DNA of 64,000 nt. Source: Ceratothoa steindachneri (taxonomy: Eukaryota > Arthropoda > Malacostraca > Isopoda > Cymothoidae). A program made the position numbers and the translations under genes. Position 1 is the first letter of the stretch; each line of letters begins with the position of its first letter. Shown here piece after piece: positions 24,420-37,100 of this stretch. The stretch covers positions 4,004,444 through 4,068,443 of the forward strand of contig OZ018326.1 in the NCBI GenBank assembly GCA_963969495.1, written 5' to 3'. The notes below the pieces were generated by a model, which did not search any database, had not been told where the DNA came from, and saw only the letters and a program-made list of their open reading frames with translations.

Positions 24420-25690
24420 CGACGGTTGAACTCCGGTGTGGCACAGCACTCAAGCAGATTGCAGACGAGAGTGAACGTAACATTAATGTGCGAAATTTGC
24501 CCAAGTCATAAAGTTTAATGAGTACACCCCTCTCTTCAAAAGTTTAATGAGTACATACCATCTCTTAAAATTATCTTTCAGGATACCGGCATGCCCAAAA
24601 GGCAAATAAACCTGGCCTCCTACTCTTTCATGTTAGGGTATTCAGAAACAAACCGAGAGGAGGGAGTTCACAGAGTTGGAATCATGCTTCAAGTGTTAAA
24701 AATAAGATTGGCTCACCATGAACTCATGACCACAAACTGACGACCATTTTTCGATGTGTGGTCAATCTGGGCACGTAATACAGCACTGTAGGAGCAGCAC
24801 AGGAAAATATGTGAACTGCAGCGCCGAACATGGGGCCATGGATATGTCATGCACAGTCAAAAAGTAAGCGATAAAAAAGAAAAAGCAGGAAAAGAAAGAA
24901 GATGAGGTAAGGTCCAACAGGATTTACGCAAAGGACGCTAAAGCAGCGATTAATGAGTGCGCAACTCAATGAACCTGCTTAATGGTAGAGAGTGAACAAT
25001 CTACCAAGATTATGTGCTACCTATATTATGCACACATTATGAATCTTACAAACTCGGGATTCTTCAGGAAAGAATTGAACCAAATGCTCATAAAGAATGG
25101 TATGGAAGAGACGTGGTGCCCTGAGAACCCTCGCTCTGCAGATGTCCTAAGGATCAAAGTGCATTATCTCTCAGCTGCCCCTATGTAAATGGAAACAGAC
25201 CCCCACCGCCAGTCAAAGAAAACCATCAGTCTGCCTAACAACAACCAACCGAAGAGACTCAGCCAATAGTTGAAAAAATAAAACAAACAACTGCAGGAAC
25301 AAACCAACATTCCTAACAAGGAGCCCTCATTAGAAGATCTCCCAACCAGCAAACAAGAAGGTCTACCCCAGCCCCAGAGATCAAAAGCATACTTACCGTG
25401 GTAGGAAGAATGATTTAAGAATGCTGACTACGGAACATAACACACTCCCCAGTGTAAAAACGGACAAAACCATCAGTGAGGGCATTACAAAAGGGATCTA
25501 CAAGTGGGACTACGACGAGGATATATTGGAGAAGTTGGTTGACGAAGCCCTCCTCCTTGGGATTGTCCAATTGAACAAGAATGCCTTTACGCCAACCACG
25601 ACAGATGAATTCAATAAAAAGAGATCCGGCAAAACCATAACCCCACCGCCTACTCCCTATACGCGGAATAAAAATGACTGAAGGAACGAA
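24420..25690 (+). pseudogene. LINE ORF1 (gag-like), decayed
   Basis: ORF1 of an R1/I/jockey-type LINE, whose product would bind the element RNA. Frames show IIFQDTGMPKRQINLASYSF (about 24580) in the pre-knuckle region. MCGQSGHVIQHC (about 24756) follows, a CCHC knuckle with its first Cys lost, and then VNCSAEHGAMDMSC. Next is KIMCYLYYAHIMNLTNSGFF (about 25010), a conserved C-terminal block. An open stretch at 25421-25681 with KGIYKWDYDEDI closes the ORF. A 28-bp tandem duplication (about 24513-24568) lies near the start. There are several stops and frameshifts. Confidence 0.6.
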
Positions 25691-26010
25691 TAACATGGCC
25701 GTACTGACTAAAGCCCATAAAATTCTACGGATGAATGCAAGCGGATGAGACAAGAAAAAAGCAGCATATGGTAACATAACTAGACAATGTGACCTAAACA
25801 TTGTACTGATATCTGAACATGGCATTGACACGATGCAAAAAGTTTTGAAGATCTTTACCTACGACATCATCGTGAAGAACCATACCTCGGACGATTAGGA
25901 TGGCACTGCCATCGTAGTCAAAAGAGGAATTCGGCTCAAAGTACTTCCATATCTAGACTAGTCCTATATAGTCATCGAGGCAGGGTTAGCAAAAAAAGCC
26001 AAATAAAACT
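25691..26010 (+). pseudogene. LINE ORF2 endonuclease N-terminus, truncated
   Basis: Immediately follows ORF1. It reads HKILRMNASG, then KKAAYGNITRQCDLNIVLIS and EHGIDTMQKVLKIFTYDIIV, then DGTAIVVKRGIRLKVLPYL. This is the start of an apurinic-type LINE endonuclease, with the Asn of the WNANG-like block and the SE.. catalytic Glu block visible. Two stops interrupt it. Recognition ends near 26005, where AT-rich DNA begins, so the catalytic D and H blocks and the RT are missing. Confidence 0.65.
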
Positions 26011-26480
26011 GGGGTTTTATTCTGGGATTTTCCAATCTTGAGTTTTATCAAAAAACAAATGCTACAAGCATTAGGATGACATAGAAATAAAGTAGCTATC
26101 TATATTTTTATATAATATTAATAATGACTTTGTTTAGTAAATAGATTATAGAAAGAACAGATCACAGTAACAGATCACTGATCGAGAATTGTGGGTACCC
26201 ATGATAGCCATAACCTGTAGAAGGAAAAAAGAATTGTTATAGTCAGTATTAGAAAAATAACATTAATTTGATACATATTTGTTGAAATTCTAAACATAAA
26301 TATGAATTTTAAATAAAATAATGATAAGTAGAATTCATCTTTTGAAAAAAGAAACCCGGGTTTTTCAAATTTCACTTGAAAAAGTCAGATTTTTTAGGGC
26401 TGGTTTTTTGATTTGCCCACCCTGCATCGAGGTACAAACCACCCTGGGATCCTTAGTATTGTACATAGGATAACAACCCC
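26011..26480. other. AT-rich DNA splitting the LINE
   Basis: No coding pattern. It separates the endonuclease start from a probable 3' end of the same or a similar LINE, so it may be an insertion or the scar of a large deletion. Confidence 0.4.
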
Positions 26481-26489
26481 CTACATGGG

Positions 26490-26695
26490 ACTACTTCCCG
26501 ATGTACAACTTTCCCCAACTCTGTGCACAGAGAAGAAGTCCTATTTAGGGGGCATCTTAACACCAGATGCCTAGAAACAAGATATAACGGACGTCTAAAC
26601 AAGAAAAGGATGAATCTGAAGAATCCTATTGACAGGGATATTGTAGTCCGCGCTTTGAGAGGGCTAACAGCCCTGAAGGGCGCATTATAAATACC
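26490..26695 (+). pseudogene. LINE ORF2 C-terminus and 3' end
   Basis: An in-frame stretch reading RCLETRYNGRLNKKRMNLKN and VVRALRGLTALKGAL, then a stop, 16 bases before an ATT microsatellite. The small basic end with a RALRxLxxLKGAL-type finish, then a simple-repeat tail, is the usual 3' end of several LINE clades. Assignment to the same copy as 24420-26010 is inference. Confidence 0.45.
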
Positions 26696-26719
26696 TATTA
26701 TTATTATTATTATTATTAT
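26696..26719. repeat. (ATT)n microsatellite, possible LINE tail
   Basis: A pure triplet repeat of about eight units, directly after the LINE 3' end. Confidence 0.9.
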
Positions 26720-27349
26720 ATCACCAAAACCTGCGCAACCAAGCCAGATATCACCCTGACCAGCCCGCATTTTCTTTATAAATATTACATCCAACCCGGC
26801 CCCTGATACCAAGCGACCTTGTCTCATTATAATTAGAATATCCTCAAGTCCAATCCAGATACATATTAGGAAAGGAAATGCTTAACCAGAACTAACTGGG
26901 AGGAGTATCGTACCTTACGTTTGTAAATGACTTTCTATCAAATGGGTAGCAAGGCTGATCATATCCAACAAGAAAAAAGATTTGTAGATCCAACTTACGC
27001 TCTCAACACACCTTATTACAACACAAGTAGCACTTCCCTTCTCTTGTTAATAGAGCAACTCCCACTGTCACCTCAGTTTCAGTGCCATACCGATGGTTTA
27101 CCTACTATCCCTTATGTGTTACTTATTCCCAAATGCTTCTGACGCGATACGAATGCCCCAACTTGTGGTTATGAGCAAGATCCATAATTGTTGGCTGATG
27201 CTACAAAACACGCACCAGGATCTATACACATTTTTACCGAACGAGGACCGGTATCTGGTGGTTTCGGGCTCATCAGCCATTATTATACATATCTTAATTT
27301 GGATTTCATCATCCGTTCAGTAGAGCTCAAACGTTATGGTTGATACCGT
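26720..27349. other. Unassigned DNA with peptide-like blocks
   Basis: The plus strand around 27140-27330 can be read as APTCGYEQDP, LLADATKHAPGSIHIFTERG and GGFGLISHYYTYLNL across frame breaks, which looks like old coding DNA. I do not recognise a family. It lies directly upstream of repeat X copy 2. Confidence 0.3.
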
Positions 27350-27870
27350 TGGTGCAATCGAAGCACAGTTAAGATATATACCATAGTTTTATTTATCTGA
27401 TTCCAGAGAGCATTTATTTTAGATTTAAAAGTTGCTATTTTTAAGGATGAATTTAATAGGCCTAAATCTCCCAATACCCATAATCTTGCAATTTATAATC
27501 GTTAATTATTATGGGTAATTAAAAAATTCTAGTTTATTTAGAAAAATAGTAGTATGACATATAGGAGAAATTTAGAAAAAAAACTATTCATGCTCGCAAA
27601 GGAAAGAAAATTATTTTGAGACTAGTTTCCAAAATTCAATAGCATAAAACCGTAAGCGGATATTGCTAACTCTTTCCCATCATCTACTGTGCTCTTTGCC
27701 GCACGCTAATTTACAATTTTGACAAAGAGCATATTTAATATATTAAACTTATCGTCTCATAGGGCAGAGGCTGTCCAGTCAGGTCATTATTATAAGTAGA
27801 AGTCATTATATATTATCGCGTACAAAAGACTTTAGTCTCCAGAAAATTTCATAGTATCTATTCCTCAACA
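27350..27870 (+). repeat. Dispersed repeat family X, copy 2
   Basis: Partner of 18740-19290, with the same blocks in the same order. Weaker similarity may extend upstream to about 27260 and 18660. Confidence 0.6.
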
Positions 27871-28029
27871 TACATAGAATTCACATCAAACCGATGAAGA
27901 CACCAAAACTTTTACAAAATTAGATAAATTTAGTATCGTTATGTATTTATTTGCACATTAATATAAATCTAACAGGAAAATAATGAAGACTAAATAGTAA
28001 TAAGATTTATATGATCCAATTAATCAACC

Positions 28030-29830
28030 AGGCCCCGTAAGGGGCACGGTGATTTGCCTTCCTGGCCGCCATGCTGAAGAGACTCAGCGCCCCGTCCGGC
28101 CCCAGCTTAGCATATTCTCCTTCTTTCAGACAACCTCTGTTTCTCCCCTACTTCCTCACTTCCCCTACAACCTCTCCCACAACATTCTCTTATCGGCCTC
28201 TATTTTCATATGGTATATGCTGACCTTCTTCTCAGCCAACTTTCCGGGATCGGGGCTAAAGGGGTAGAGGACAATGTTCCTTAACCCCTGAGCTCAAGTT
28301 TGTGATGGTGGGTTTTTAACAACCTGCTTCAACCTGCTTCATCCTTCCTTACATCTCTTCTCGTTCTCACATACCTATCTATTTTTTTATGCCGTGCCCA
28401 AGGTGGAGCCCCCATGCCGAAGGGCTGCCAGGTCACCAGGCGGGAGGGGTGACCTTAAATGGCGGTACTTAGCTCTGTCAGCCTCATACGCACCCCTCGC
28501 AGAGGCGGCCACTGCGACTAATGATTTGCGCTGGCTTCCCGCAGAAGGAATAGGGTGCCTATTCCCGATGATGAAATTCTAACAAAAATACATCTTCCAC
28601 TTTCCCCGCACGATCGAGGGAGCCGCCTACGGGCAGCTCCACTAAAAAATGTAGGTACTCCCCCGCTATGCTCTCGCAGGGGGCCTTCTAAATCTCTTTA
28701 ATCAGAGAGGAGGCTTACTCCTCTCTTTCGCTTATGGGTGTAGAGGACTCCCCCCGCCCCTTGTCTGGAGCTGCCTTTTGGCGTCTCCCTCTTTTCAGTG
28801 AAAGTCCTCCCTTTACTTTCCAAGAAATCCAGCAGGTGGCCTAGAGCCGACCGCTCTTGTTTGAAGCAGCCCGGTAGGGAAAATCCACTTACGGGGAAGA
28901 GGAAAAACAGGCCCCATCGATCGCTTCTCTCAAAAGACCTGCTGGCTTGAATTTGAAACCTAGCGAGGTCAAAGCCTGTGCCTCCCCATATCCGACTAGT
29001 GAAGTTGCTAGAAATGGGACCTGTGATCTCCTGGAGAGGATGACCAAATAAAGGCCCCCTGAGATACACATTGTCCCTAAGGCAACCCAGCCTCAGACGG
29101 TAGGGTCTTCCATGGGTGCTAATCCTGGCTCGGCGCTAAGAGCCGAACTCGAGTCCGCCTCTATGCCATTCCCTCTTCAAACGGCTTATGTCTCCAAGGC
29201 AGTACAAGGTGGGCAGTGTCCTACGCCTTCATGTTGAAAAAGACACCCTCTGCTCATGACATCTCCAGTCCTACGAGCGTGGTCGTTTCCGTGCCCCTTC
29301 GGAATCTTTCTGCGGGTTCTGCCCAACCCAGGCTATCCCATGGTAAAACTGGCGGCCCAAAAGGTTTAAACTCAGCCCTTGCAAAATCCAGTGCTTTCCC
29401 CTACTTCTCCCAGCGTGACCGTCTCCTATAAGAGGAAACGGCCACGCGCCTCCACGTAGTCGTTAGACTCTCAGGTGTCAACGACCTTGAAATTGGTCGC
29501 TAGGCCATCTCTCGTAGTTCCTAAAGACGAAAGGAGAACAGCAATAAGGAAGCTTCAGCTGCTCCGCCCACGCCCAGTGGTGGGATGGGTAGCTCGGAGA
29601 CGGTGGATCCTCCAAAAGAGGGCCGCCTCGGACGCCTAAGATTTCGAGGCGGAGGGAGGAAAAGACTCGCATTGCGAGCCCAACCTCCTCCAATAAGTCT
29701 CGAAGGTGACAGCGCCTTCAATGCATTTTCCGGCCAACAACGCCCGAAGTTCTGCCTCCGGGAAGCATACGGCTATTCTCGTGAGTGTCTTCTCTTCGAA
29801 GAGGACTCCCGCATATCCTCTGAGCTAGGT
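28030..29830 (+). pseudogene. GC-rich LINE: 5' UTR and ORF1 region
   Basis: The composition changes sharply at about 28030 to GC-rich, which marks the element start. The first 1.1 kb has no convincing domain and is probably 5' UTR. From about 29216 plus-strand frames are open with basic, Pro- and Ser-rich protein (for example 29585-29830), compatible with a disordered LINE ORF1 but without a visible CCHC knuckle. Minus-strand frames at 28698-29069 and 29478-29721 are GC-rich shadows. Confidence 0.5.
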
Positions 29831-29834
29831 CTGA

Positions 29835-30510
29835 AGGGCATATTCCTTCAAAGTAATTCCCGCGGCTCTGGGCAAACGGGGAGTTGCTGTGGAGGCTCGT
29901 CTCCTCCCTTCCCTGCGATAGTGATATTTTCTAAGAAGATAATGCAGTGCGCATGCCCCCTGCCCACAAGCCCGGGGTGTAAGGGTTTTTCGACCACATC
30001 ACCACAGGATGAGGGCCGGGCGGGAGGATGTGCGATTTACACCTGGCATGATGTCTCCGTTCTTCTCTTTGCTTTAGATACCTCCTTTCAGGCAGTAGCT
30101 GTGCAGATGCACCTTTATACGTGGTATACTGTTATTTCTGCGAACATTCTAACGTCAGCCGACTTCGACGCGGGGAACTTCCGCCGCGTCATGGCACGGT
30201 TTCCGTAGCGCTTTCTCTTTCTCGGAGATCTAAACGGTAGAAACCCACTTTGAGGAGACTACTCTTTTAATCGTCGGGGTCAAATCTATGCCACCTGATC
30301 GACGAGCATGAGATGGGTGTCCTAAATGTGGATGAGTTTACGCATCACGGCCTGAGAACCGCTTCGTTTCCCTGCCTCGATCTATCTTTTGCTCTCCGGA
30401 TGGACAGCTTGATTTTAATTGCGGAGGGGTTGATGACCTCCATGGTAGCGATAACTTTCCAATTCAAATATCATTTTCTGGACCGCTGCCTCCCGAGAGA
30501 CCGACCCTGT
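29835..30510 (+). pseudogene. LINE ORF2 endonuclease domain
   Basis: Blocks in order: GLKGIFLQSNSRGSG (about 29829, like I.QWNCRG); then GRAGGCAIYTWHDV (about 30018, the GGVAI.V block); then SFQAVAVQMHL, YTWYTVISANI and RFLFLGDLNGRNPL. The last holds the Asp and Asn of the GDFN catalytic motif, here GDLN at about 30222. RRGQIY then follows. This is an R1/jockey-type apurinic endonuclease. A stop before RFLFLGD and a frame change afterwards show decay, but less than in other LINEs of this window. Confidence 0.7.
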
Positions 30511-31590
30511 AATTCTTGGCGTGGGCGCGGTGGTCTGCATTGCAGGAAATAACTGAATTCTCGATCTCAGTCAAGAAGTTTAGGTCGGTAGATGAGGCCG
30601 TTGAGTTCTTCGCCGGCAACCTCATCGCCACGAGCCTAACTACACTCCCTGGAATGTCTGGCCTTTTGCACGCTGACCACTCCCTCAGTGGTCAGCCGAG
30701 TTTGAGGCGGCCCTTAAGCAGAAGCATTATGCCTACATGCGCTATAAGCGCCGCCTGAACGATTTCACTGTCAGGGAATCTCGTCGGGCTAGGGATTGGT
30801 TCCGGTATATTTCGAAGCATGCCCGCCGCTCTTCTTGGCTGGCATACGTGTTTTCCACTTAACGGTAAGATCCCTCTAGCAAAGGTGAGGAAGCTAGTAA
30901 AAAGTATTATGGACAAGTTCTCGCAGGACCTTCCACTCGTTATTCAGGAGAATGAGACCGCAATCTCGGACCCTGCGTCCGTTGCGGAATTTTTTGCGAC
31001 CGCTTTCTTATCATTTTCTAGCCGGGATGATGGTCCATCAGCATTCAATGCACGAATTGATGTCGCGGAAGGCCACCGACTGGACTTTACCTCGAGAGGG
31101 GGGGAACCCTTCAACGATAGGTTTACTCTGAGCGAGTTGCGTTCCGCTCTTGCTTCGTGCGCGGACACCGCCCCTAGTCCGGCGATATCCCGTACGCCAT
31201 GCTTCAACACCTGGGTGAGCAACGCATGGCGTTTCGGTTAGATTTGTATAACAGGATCTGGGTGGAGGGTCTCCCCAGGCGAATCGCTATTGTGCTCGCC
31301 TTTCGCAATCTGGGGAGAGATCAATCTACTCCGGCCGGTTTCCGCTCAATCTCTCTAACTTCTTACGTGTGCAAGTTGATTGAGAAATTGGTAAATGTTC
31401 AATTAGTCTTTTTGCTGGACACCAGAGGCTATCTGTCTTCTGCACAGTGCGGCTTCCGCAAGTTCGAAACTGCGTTGGATGCTCTGCTCCGACTGAACAA
31501 TGCCGTCTGTGAGGCCTTCCTTCGTAAACAGCACTACGCCACGGTGTTTTTCAATCTGGAGAAGGCCCTTCACCCCGAATCTCCTGGTTT
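30511..31590 (+). pseudogene. LINE ORF2 linker and first RT motifs
   Basis: After the endonuclease: KKFRSVDEAVEFFAGNL; then YMRYKRRLNDFTVRESRRA (about 30750); then SDPASVAEFFATAFLSFSS and DRFTLSELRSALASCADTAP (about 31110-31170), the typical pre-RT block. The RT begins at about 31250 with RNLGRDQSTPAGFRSISL, LTSYVCKLIEKLVN, SAQCGFRKF and AFLRKQHYATVFFNLEKA. The last is RT motif A, where the usual FDLEKAFD has become FNLEKALH, losing both Asp. The frame ends at 31590-31603. The catalytic YxDD block and the rest of the RT are absent. Confidence 0.8.
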
Positions 31591-31815
31591 CCAATATCCT
31601 TGACGCTCTAGTTTGGGCAAGCAAGGTTGATGTCAAGATTTTCTTCTGTTGGGTTCCTGGACATGTAGGAATTTTAGGGAATTACCGCGCCGATGAGGGC
31701 GCCAAAGAGCCCGCAAGGACTCAGCGACTAGAGCAGCGTTTCGCCATTCCTCACCCCGACTACATGGCAGGAATACGGGCAGCTCTTTGGGCTGCTTGGC
31801 AAAGAAGATGATGGA
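31591..31815 (+). pseudogene. LINE RNase H fragment joined to RT motif A
   Basis: An open frame ending at 31811 reads VDVKIFFCWVPGHVGILGNY, then RADEGAKEPA. This is the C-terminal RNase H signature (WVPGHVGI.GNE.AD), with the usual Glu changed to Tyr. It is followed by IPHPDYMAGIRAALWAAWQR, the common post-RNase H segment. The jump from RT motif A to RNase H within about 20 bases shows an internal deletion of most of the RT and thumb. Presence of RNase H places the LINE in the R1/I-like assemblage. Confidence 0.8.
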
Positions 31816-32342
31816 CGGTCGAAAGGAACTCAAAGTCGCGTCATTTTTCCTGTCGCCTCCGAATTGCACACACTCACGGGACGCACCGCCATTCGATTAA
31901 GCGCTCTTCAGCGCCCTAATGTGAAGACTGTTTGTCCCCCAGACTGTTAGGAACATTATTTTTAAATGTTTCAGTCTGGGCGATCTCCGCTCACGTTACC
32001 TGATTCGGTACCGGGATGGGCTGGATCGATACCACCTTATCCTTGTACTTGGGACGACTTCGTGCACATTGACTGGTGGACTTATAGACTTTTGTGGGGA
32101 GGCTGGCCTTCTCCCTTTATTCAACTAGTTTTTTTTGTTTTTTTGATAGGTCGCATGTTCCTGCGCCGGGGGAAGGTAGTACTCCCCCTCGAGGCCGGAG
32201 CTTGCTTTCTGCTTATTGCCTTTTTCCTTTTCTATTTATTTTATTTGCATCTGATTTTAAATATGCCTAGTCTTAGGCAGTGTTGAATACGGCGACTAAT
32301 GCCCAAGAAGGCAGTCGCAAGATGAGTTCTTTAAAAAAAAAT
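31816..32342 (+). other. LINE 3' end with A-rich tail
   Basis: Continues GC-rich, with residual coding (TVERNSKSRHFSCRL) after the stop, then untranslated sequence ending in a short A run (about 32333-32342). AT-rich DNA follows at once, marking the element boundary. No target-site duplication is obvious. Confidence 0.5.
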
Positions 32343-35300
32343 ACCAAGCATTATCAAAATACAAAATTACCTTAAAAATTATCATCAGTAACATATACCA
32401 GAGAAGTAGATGAAGCTCTAAGAAAAATACAGCGATACCAAACTAATACGGGAAGCTTAGTAGCCTGTCTAGAGTCCCTTGTCAGTAGTGCGTGCACAGT
32501 ATGCGAATCAGACTTTTTCCCTAATCATAGAGTTAGGTTTTTACTAGTATCATATCATTATCAGATCCTGTCTGCATTGAATGTCATAGTGATCAACATA
32601 TTTAGTCTTTAAAGAAGATATGTTGAATAATATACCACATAATTTTACTAGGATTTCATACATATCAATAGCATCGCCATTTTATATATTTTAAAATGTT
32701 CTAAGAAAGTTTTTTATACTTTGCTGTCCGGATATATCTGACAAATGCAGGCAAACCTACATCAAAATGTTCAGGCACATCGACAAGAAATAAAAAACAT
32801 CCAGGTGGCGAAATTTTAAGAAGCGGCTGTAATCTACGAAATTTCGATCAACATTTATCAATGTGTTATTCCTTCGGATGGAAAATAAATTTATCTCCCA
32901 GCATTAGGTAATATAGGGATGCTCATGACAAAACCATTTTAGTGTTGATATAATCAAAATGACTTTAAAAAGAACTTAACTAATCTTTAAATCAATGAGT
33001 GACATATTTTACATAATTTAGAGATTAAACCGTATACTTTCGATCGTGTCAATGGTTTCGGATACTATTATATTCCTATTTAGTGAACATACATCTTATC
33101 TGCGAAAAAGTGAAGAGAATAGTTCATTTTTGTTGGCTAATTCCTAAACCTGTAAATATTCTTATTTGATATTCGTAGAGAGTAAGGTGAGAAAATCTTA
33201 GCAAATGGTCTCGGAGGAGCTTTAGACTAATGGATTTGCAGATGAACGTAAATTCATCAGAATCCTGATTACATTGTTCAGGAATTTGACTTGCTGTCTA
33301 TTTTACTTTTACAATAAGTTGTTGTTTGAAACTTAGAATTTACCATCACAATGATAGTGGTGAAATGATTTCCAATATTGTGCCTCGTATGACCCAATTT
33401 ATATCCGAATTGGAAGAAAAATGATGAATTAATGTCCACCAAATTTTAAGCCTTACTATGTTGATATTTGTTTTATTCTATGTTGGGATATCTTTAATAA
33501 CACTCAATAGCTGAATTATATCGAGTTCCTTCATAGAGACATTGAATATACGTGGCACTTGACAAAAGTTCAGCCATTACCTTCTTAGGATTTGCCCCTC
33601 AATAAAGTTTTAAAATAATTCATTTGATTTAAGCTTAAATTTTCAATTTGTTATTTCTTCTTTAAACTTAGTCACAAAATTAAGCTTCCATCAGAACTAA
33701 CCACTTTTCCTCATTCTTCAAATTATACAAAGTGTTTTGATTTCTGAAACATTTACATTATTATAGGGTATCATTAAAACTACAAATATTTTTCTTCACA
33801 AATTTTAGTCGAGATCGTTTAGGAAAATTAAAAGCACCCTGAAAAGTCACTCAAATGAAGAATTACACAGTTTTAAACACCCTCTTGCTTCCGATTTATA
33901 ACCTTATTTTGAATACAATCTAAAATATTGTACCGCTACTCTTATACTCAGTTATTTTCTTGAGAACTCACCTTTTAGGAACCTATTTGAATGCTTCTTG
34001 AAGTGTATATAAAATAGTCTACAGCTTTAGAAAAATCATAATTTGCGCCGATATCGTGAAAGGAATTAACTAAGTTTGTAAAGCAAGGGCGACATCTAAA
34101 ACTGGGTTATTTTCTGTTTGATAAACCCATATTTTCCTGGTGGTCAACTAATCTTCTCACAAGATATTTTTGGAAACTTCCGCAATAGTTGTTTGTGACT
34201 AATTAATTGGGCAGTTTTGTTTTTAAGTAAGCCTATCTTATCTTGAATCGGCTCCTTTTGTTATTAACATATTAATGAACCTTCTTTGGGTTTTCTTCCT
34301 ACGAATTTGCGAATAATTCCGTATTTTCTCTTTTCACGCCTTCGACAATATGATAATGTCTATTTATTTATATTAGAGCGCTTATTATTTATCTTAAGGC
34401 AACAATAGGCCTTTCTTTCGGATACACTCAAGGGAAATATTTGAAACGTACTTTGTTGAAAGTCCTTCATGATCTTTATTTAAAAATGGGGTCTGTAATC
34501 GCAGGGAGAATTGAAAATAATTTGGTCTTTGCTTACTCTGACTGCTAGAACCTCAAAATATATATTTTCGGGGGATTAAAGCATCTGTGATTCTAAATTT
34601 TCGTTCATGAACATCAAAATTGATCCCCTCAGAATTCCTTATAAAATCGTTTAAAAAAATTACTATGATACACCACAGTAAGTATCTATGATGTGTTTAT
34701 AGACATCTCTCGGTTATAACGACTATTTCGATGTATTTGAAGTGGCAAAACTTGTTCCTGATACCTCCTGCAAAACAAACTAGCAAGCGTAATTATCATT
34801 CTAAAGTAACGCTGTAGATTTTATTAGTATATTGTTTTCCAAATGTCTAATTTCTCTTTCAACCTCTGTTGAATCGTCTCTCGTTGGATATAATACTGGA
34901 AATGACATAATTAAATTTTTTTTTTCACATTGTCTAGAAGAAGAGGCATAAACTAACATTTGCCACTGTATTCAAATGGATACCATGTCTTCCACATAGA
35001 TATACTTCTTGAAAGTCGCAACAAGAAATTTTGAATTTGGCAGTCATTACGTTGCACTAAGTTTGCAGTCCATCTTTGATCATGGTAACTCCTGAATTTA
35101 TCCTTTTGGTGGCATATTAACTCTCTAGAATTATATTATAAAACAGGTTACTTGATTTGGACTTCATCTCCGCAATTAAGTTATAACATTATTCTACTAG
35201 TTCATCCGAGTTCGTATCCATCGTTTGATCCTACTATTACGATAAGCGAATGGCTACATTTTTTGGCATATCAGACTGAAGTCCTCCGATACATTAAAAT

Positions 35301-37100
35301 TATCTCCACAATAGAAACCAAATAATTTTTCTTGTCTTCGGATTTTGCTGACCATACTCATAAACGTCGTTTTCTACTACGACCTTATCTTTTTTTCCCT
35401 TCCGTAAGCACTGATGATAGTGAATTGTGAGACATTAACCAACTGGTAACCTCGCTGGAATAGTGGCCGAATTGGTGTTAGTCGCTAAAAAAGGCGGCTG
35501 ATTATAAAAAGAGTGAAGCGCTGGAATGCTCAATTATGCCAGCCTAATTCATGTATAGAATGCTTCTTTGTTGCAGCAAGGTTGTGATAAAGCCATCGTG
35601 TCCAGAAATGGGCGTGAAATCCTGGTTCTCAATGTGGTGACAAATTGCATACTTCACAGGTTCATTTAATTAAAATGTGAGGGCAAGGTCGGGAAAACTA
35701 TTTAAAGAAAGTCGTACAGTGGATAAAGTGCGATACAAAGGTTATGTAACTTTCTTTTCCTTAGAAAAAGTTTCGTTTGCCTAAAGTTGACCCTATTCCA
35801 CTCAAGTCTAGCCAATAGGTCATATTTGCTTTAAAAATAGGCTCCTAGGATATAGTTTGAAATATTTGGTCCAAATTAAAAGAAGAGGATTTAAGTAGCT
35901 AAATGAGACAAGACAAGGGCGCGCCTGAGTGGTTTGAATGAGGTAGTACTTCTAGGTAAGGTGGTTACATTTGATGGCTGCCGTGATGTGCAGAGATGTG
36001 ATCGTTCCTGAAGAAAGCGTTAAATTGATACGAGAGCAAAAGAAGTGTATTTGGACCAGAAAATTAAACAATCACGGAATGTAAAACGAAAGGAGAATAT
36101 TAAATTCCTGAGCGCTATAAATTATCTTCTCAGTGAAGAAAGTAGTGTGATAGGTCAAGGAACTTGAGGAGGAGATTCAAGCAACAAAGATAGAAGGAGA
36201 GAGAAGCAATAAGTTTGAATATTATTTGTGGATTGTATATATGTTGTCAGCAAGTATATGACAACTATGACATTTTGCATATAAAATTAGTTCGCACTAC
36301 CACATGATAATAATAAAATGCCTTTATTTGTTTATTAACAATAAATTTCGTTAATAGTACATAAGCATTAGGTTTCTTTATTATTTAATATGTGGATTTA
36401 GCTGATGGATATACTTTGGTGAATTTATTGAGTCGAGGCAAGGTACATTTAATAATTGATCAAATTAGAGCTTTCTAAACAAAGAACAGAAAAACATTCC
36501 TATACTTTGTAATAGTAAATCATTTAATGTTATTTGCCGAAAGAACTTTAATTATATCCAGACTTAAGATATTATTTTGATTATCGCAATTCCAATGATC
36601 AAAGCATACTTTATATATTTTTAATTTAGCGTAGCGAAGCGATCTCCAACTACTGAGGATAACCCCTAATAAAAGTATTTTGAACGTTAAGTTTCTGCTC
36701 TGATTCGGCTAGTTTATTTCAGTAAATCCAGAAGCAAATGCCAAATTTGAGAGCTTCTGTGGCTGTGCTTTCTTAGAAACAGTGTAATTTTCTTTTAGGG
36801 GGGGTGTAAGAGATAGTTTCTCTAGGAAACGATTTATCTAAGGATAAAACATAGTTGGCTGTATGTTAGTATGTTGAGCAGTTAGGATTGATCCCTCTAG
36901 GAACGGTGAACCAAAGAAAACCAATCCCGTGTAGTAGCACGTGAGGCTACTGCAAAGTACATAGGTCTTCGCTGGCGGCTGACACGACCGTTCGAGTTTG
37001 AATCGGTTTTATCTATAAATTCCTTACTACAAACTGATACCTTAATGAAAGTCACTTTGCTACAGTCAGAAAAACTAGCGCGGGTAACTAACTACCTGTA
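32343..37100. other. AT-rich gene desert
   Basis: About 4.8 kb without a supportable gene. Minus-strand frames between about 34000 and 35250 give scattered peptide-like blocks (for example YPTRDDSTEVEREIRHLENN and SVSERKAYCCLKINNKRS) broken by many stops. They could be a very old transposon, but no family is recognisable. A segment at about 36940-37020 (cgctggcggctgacacgacc, then gtttgaatcgg) is weakly like the SINE candidate at 9270. Confidence 0.45.

Noticed and set aside
28698..29721. Minus-strand open frames of 60-123 codons in the GC-rich LINE
   Set aside because: They have no motif and lie opposite the plus-strand LINE; GC-rich DNA simply has fewer stops.
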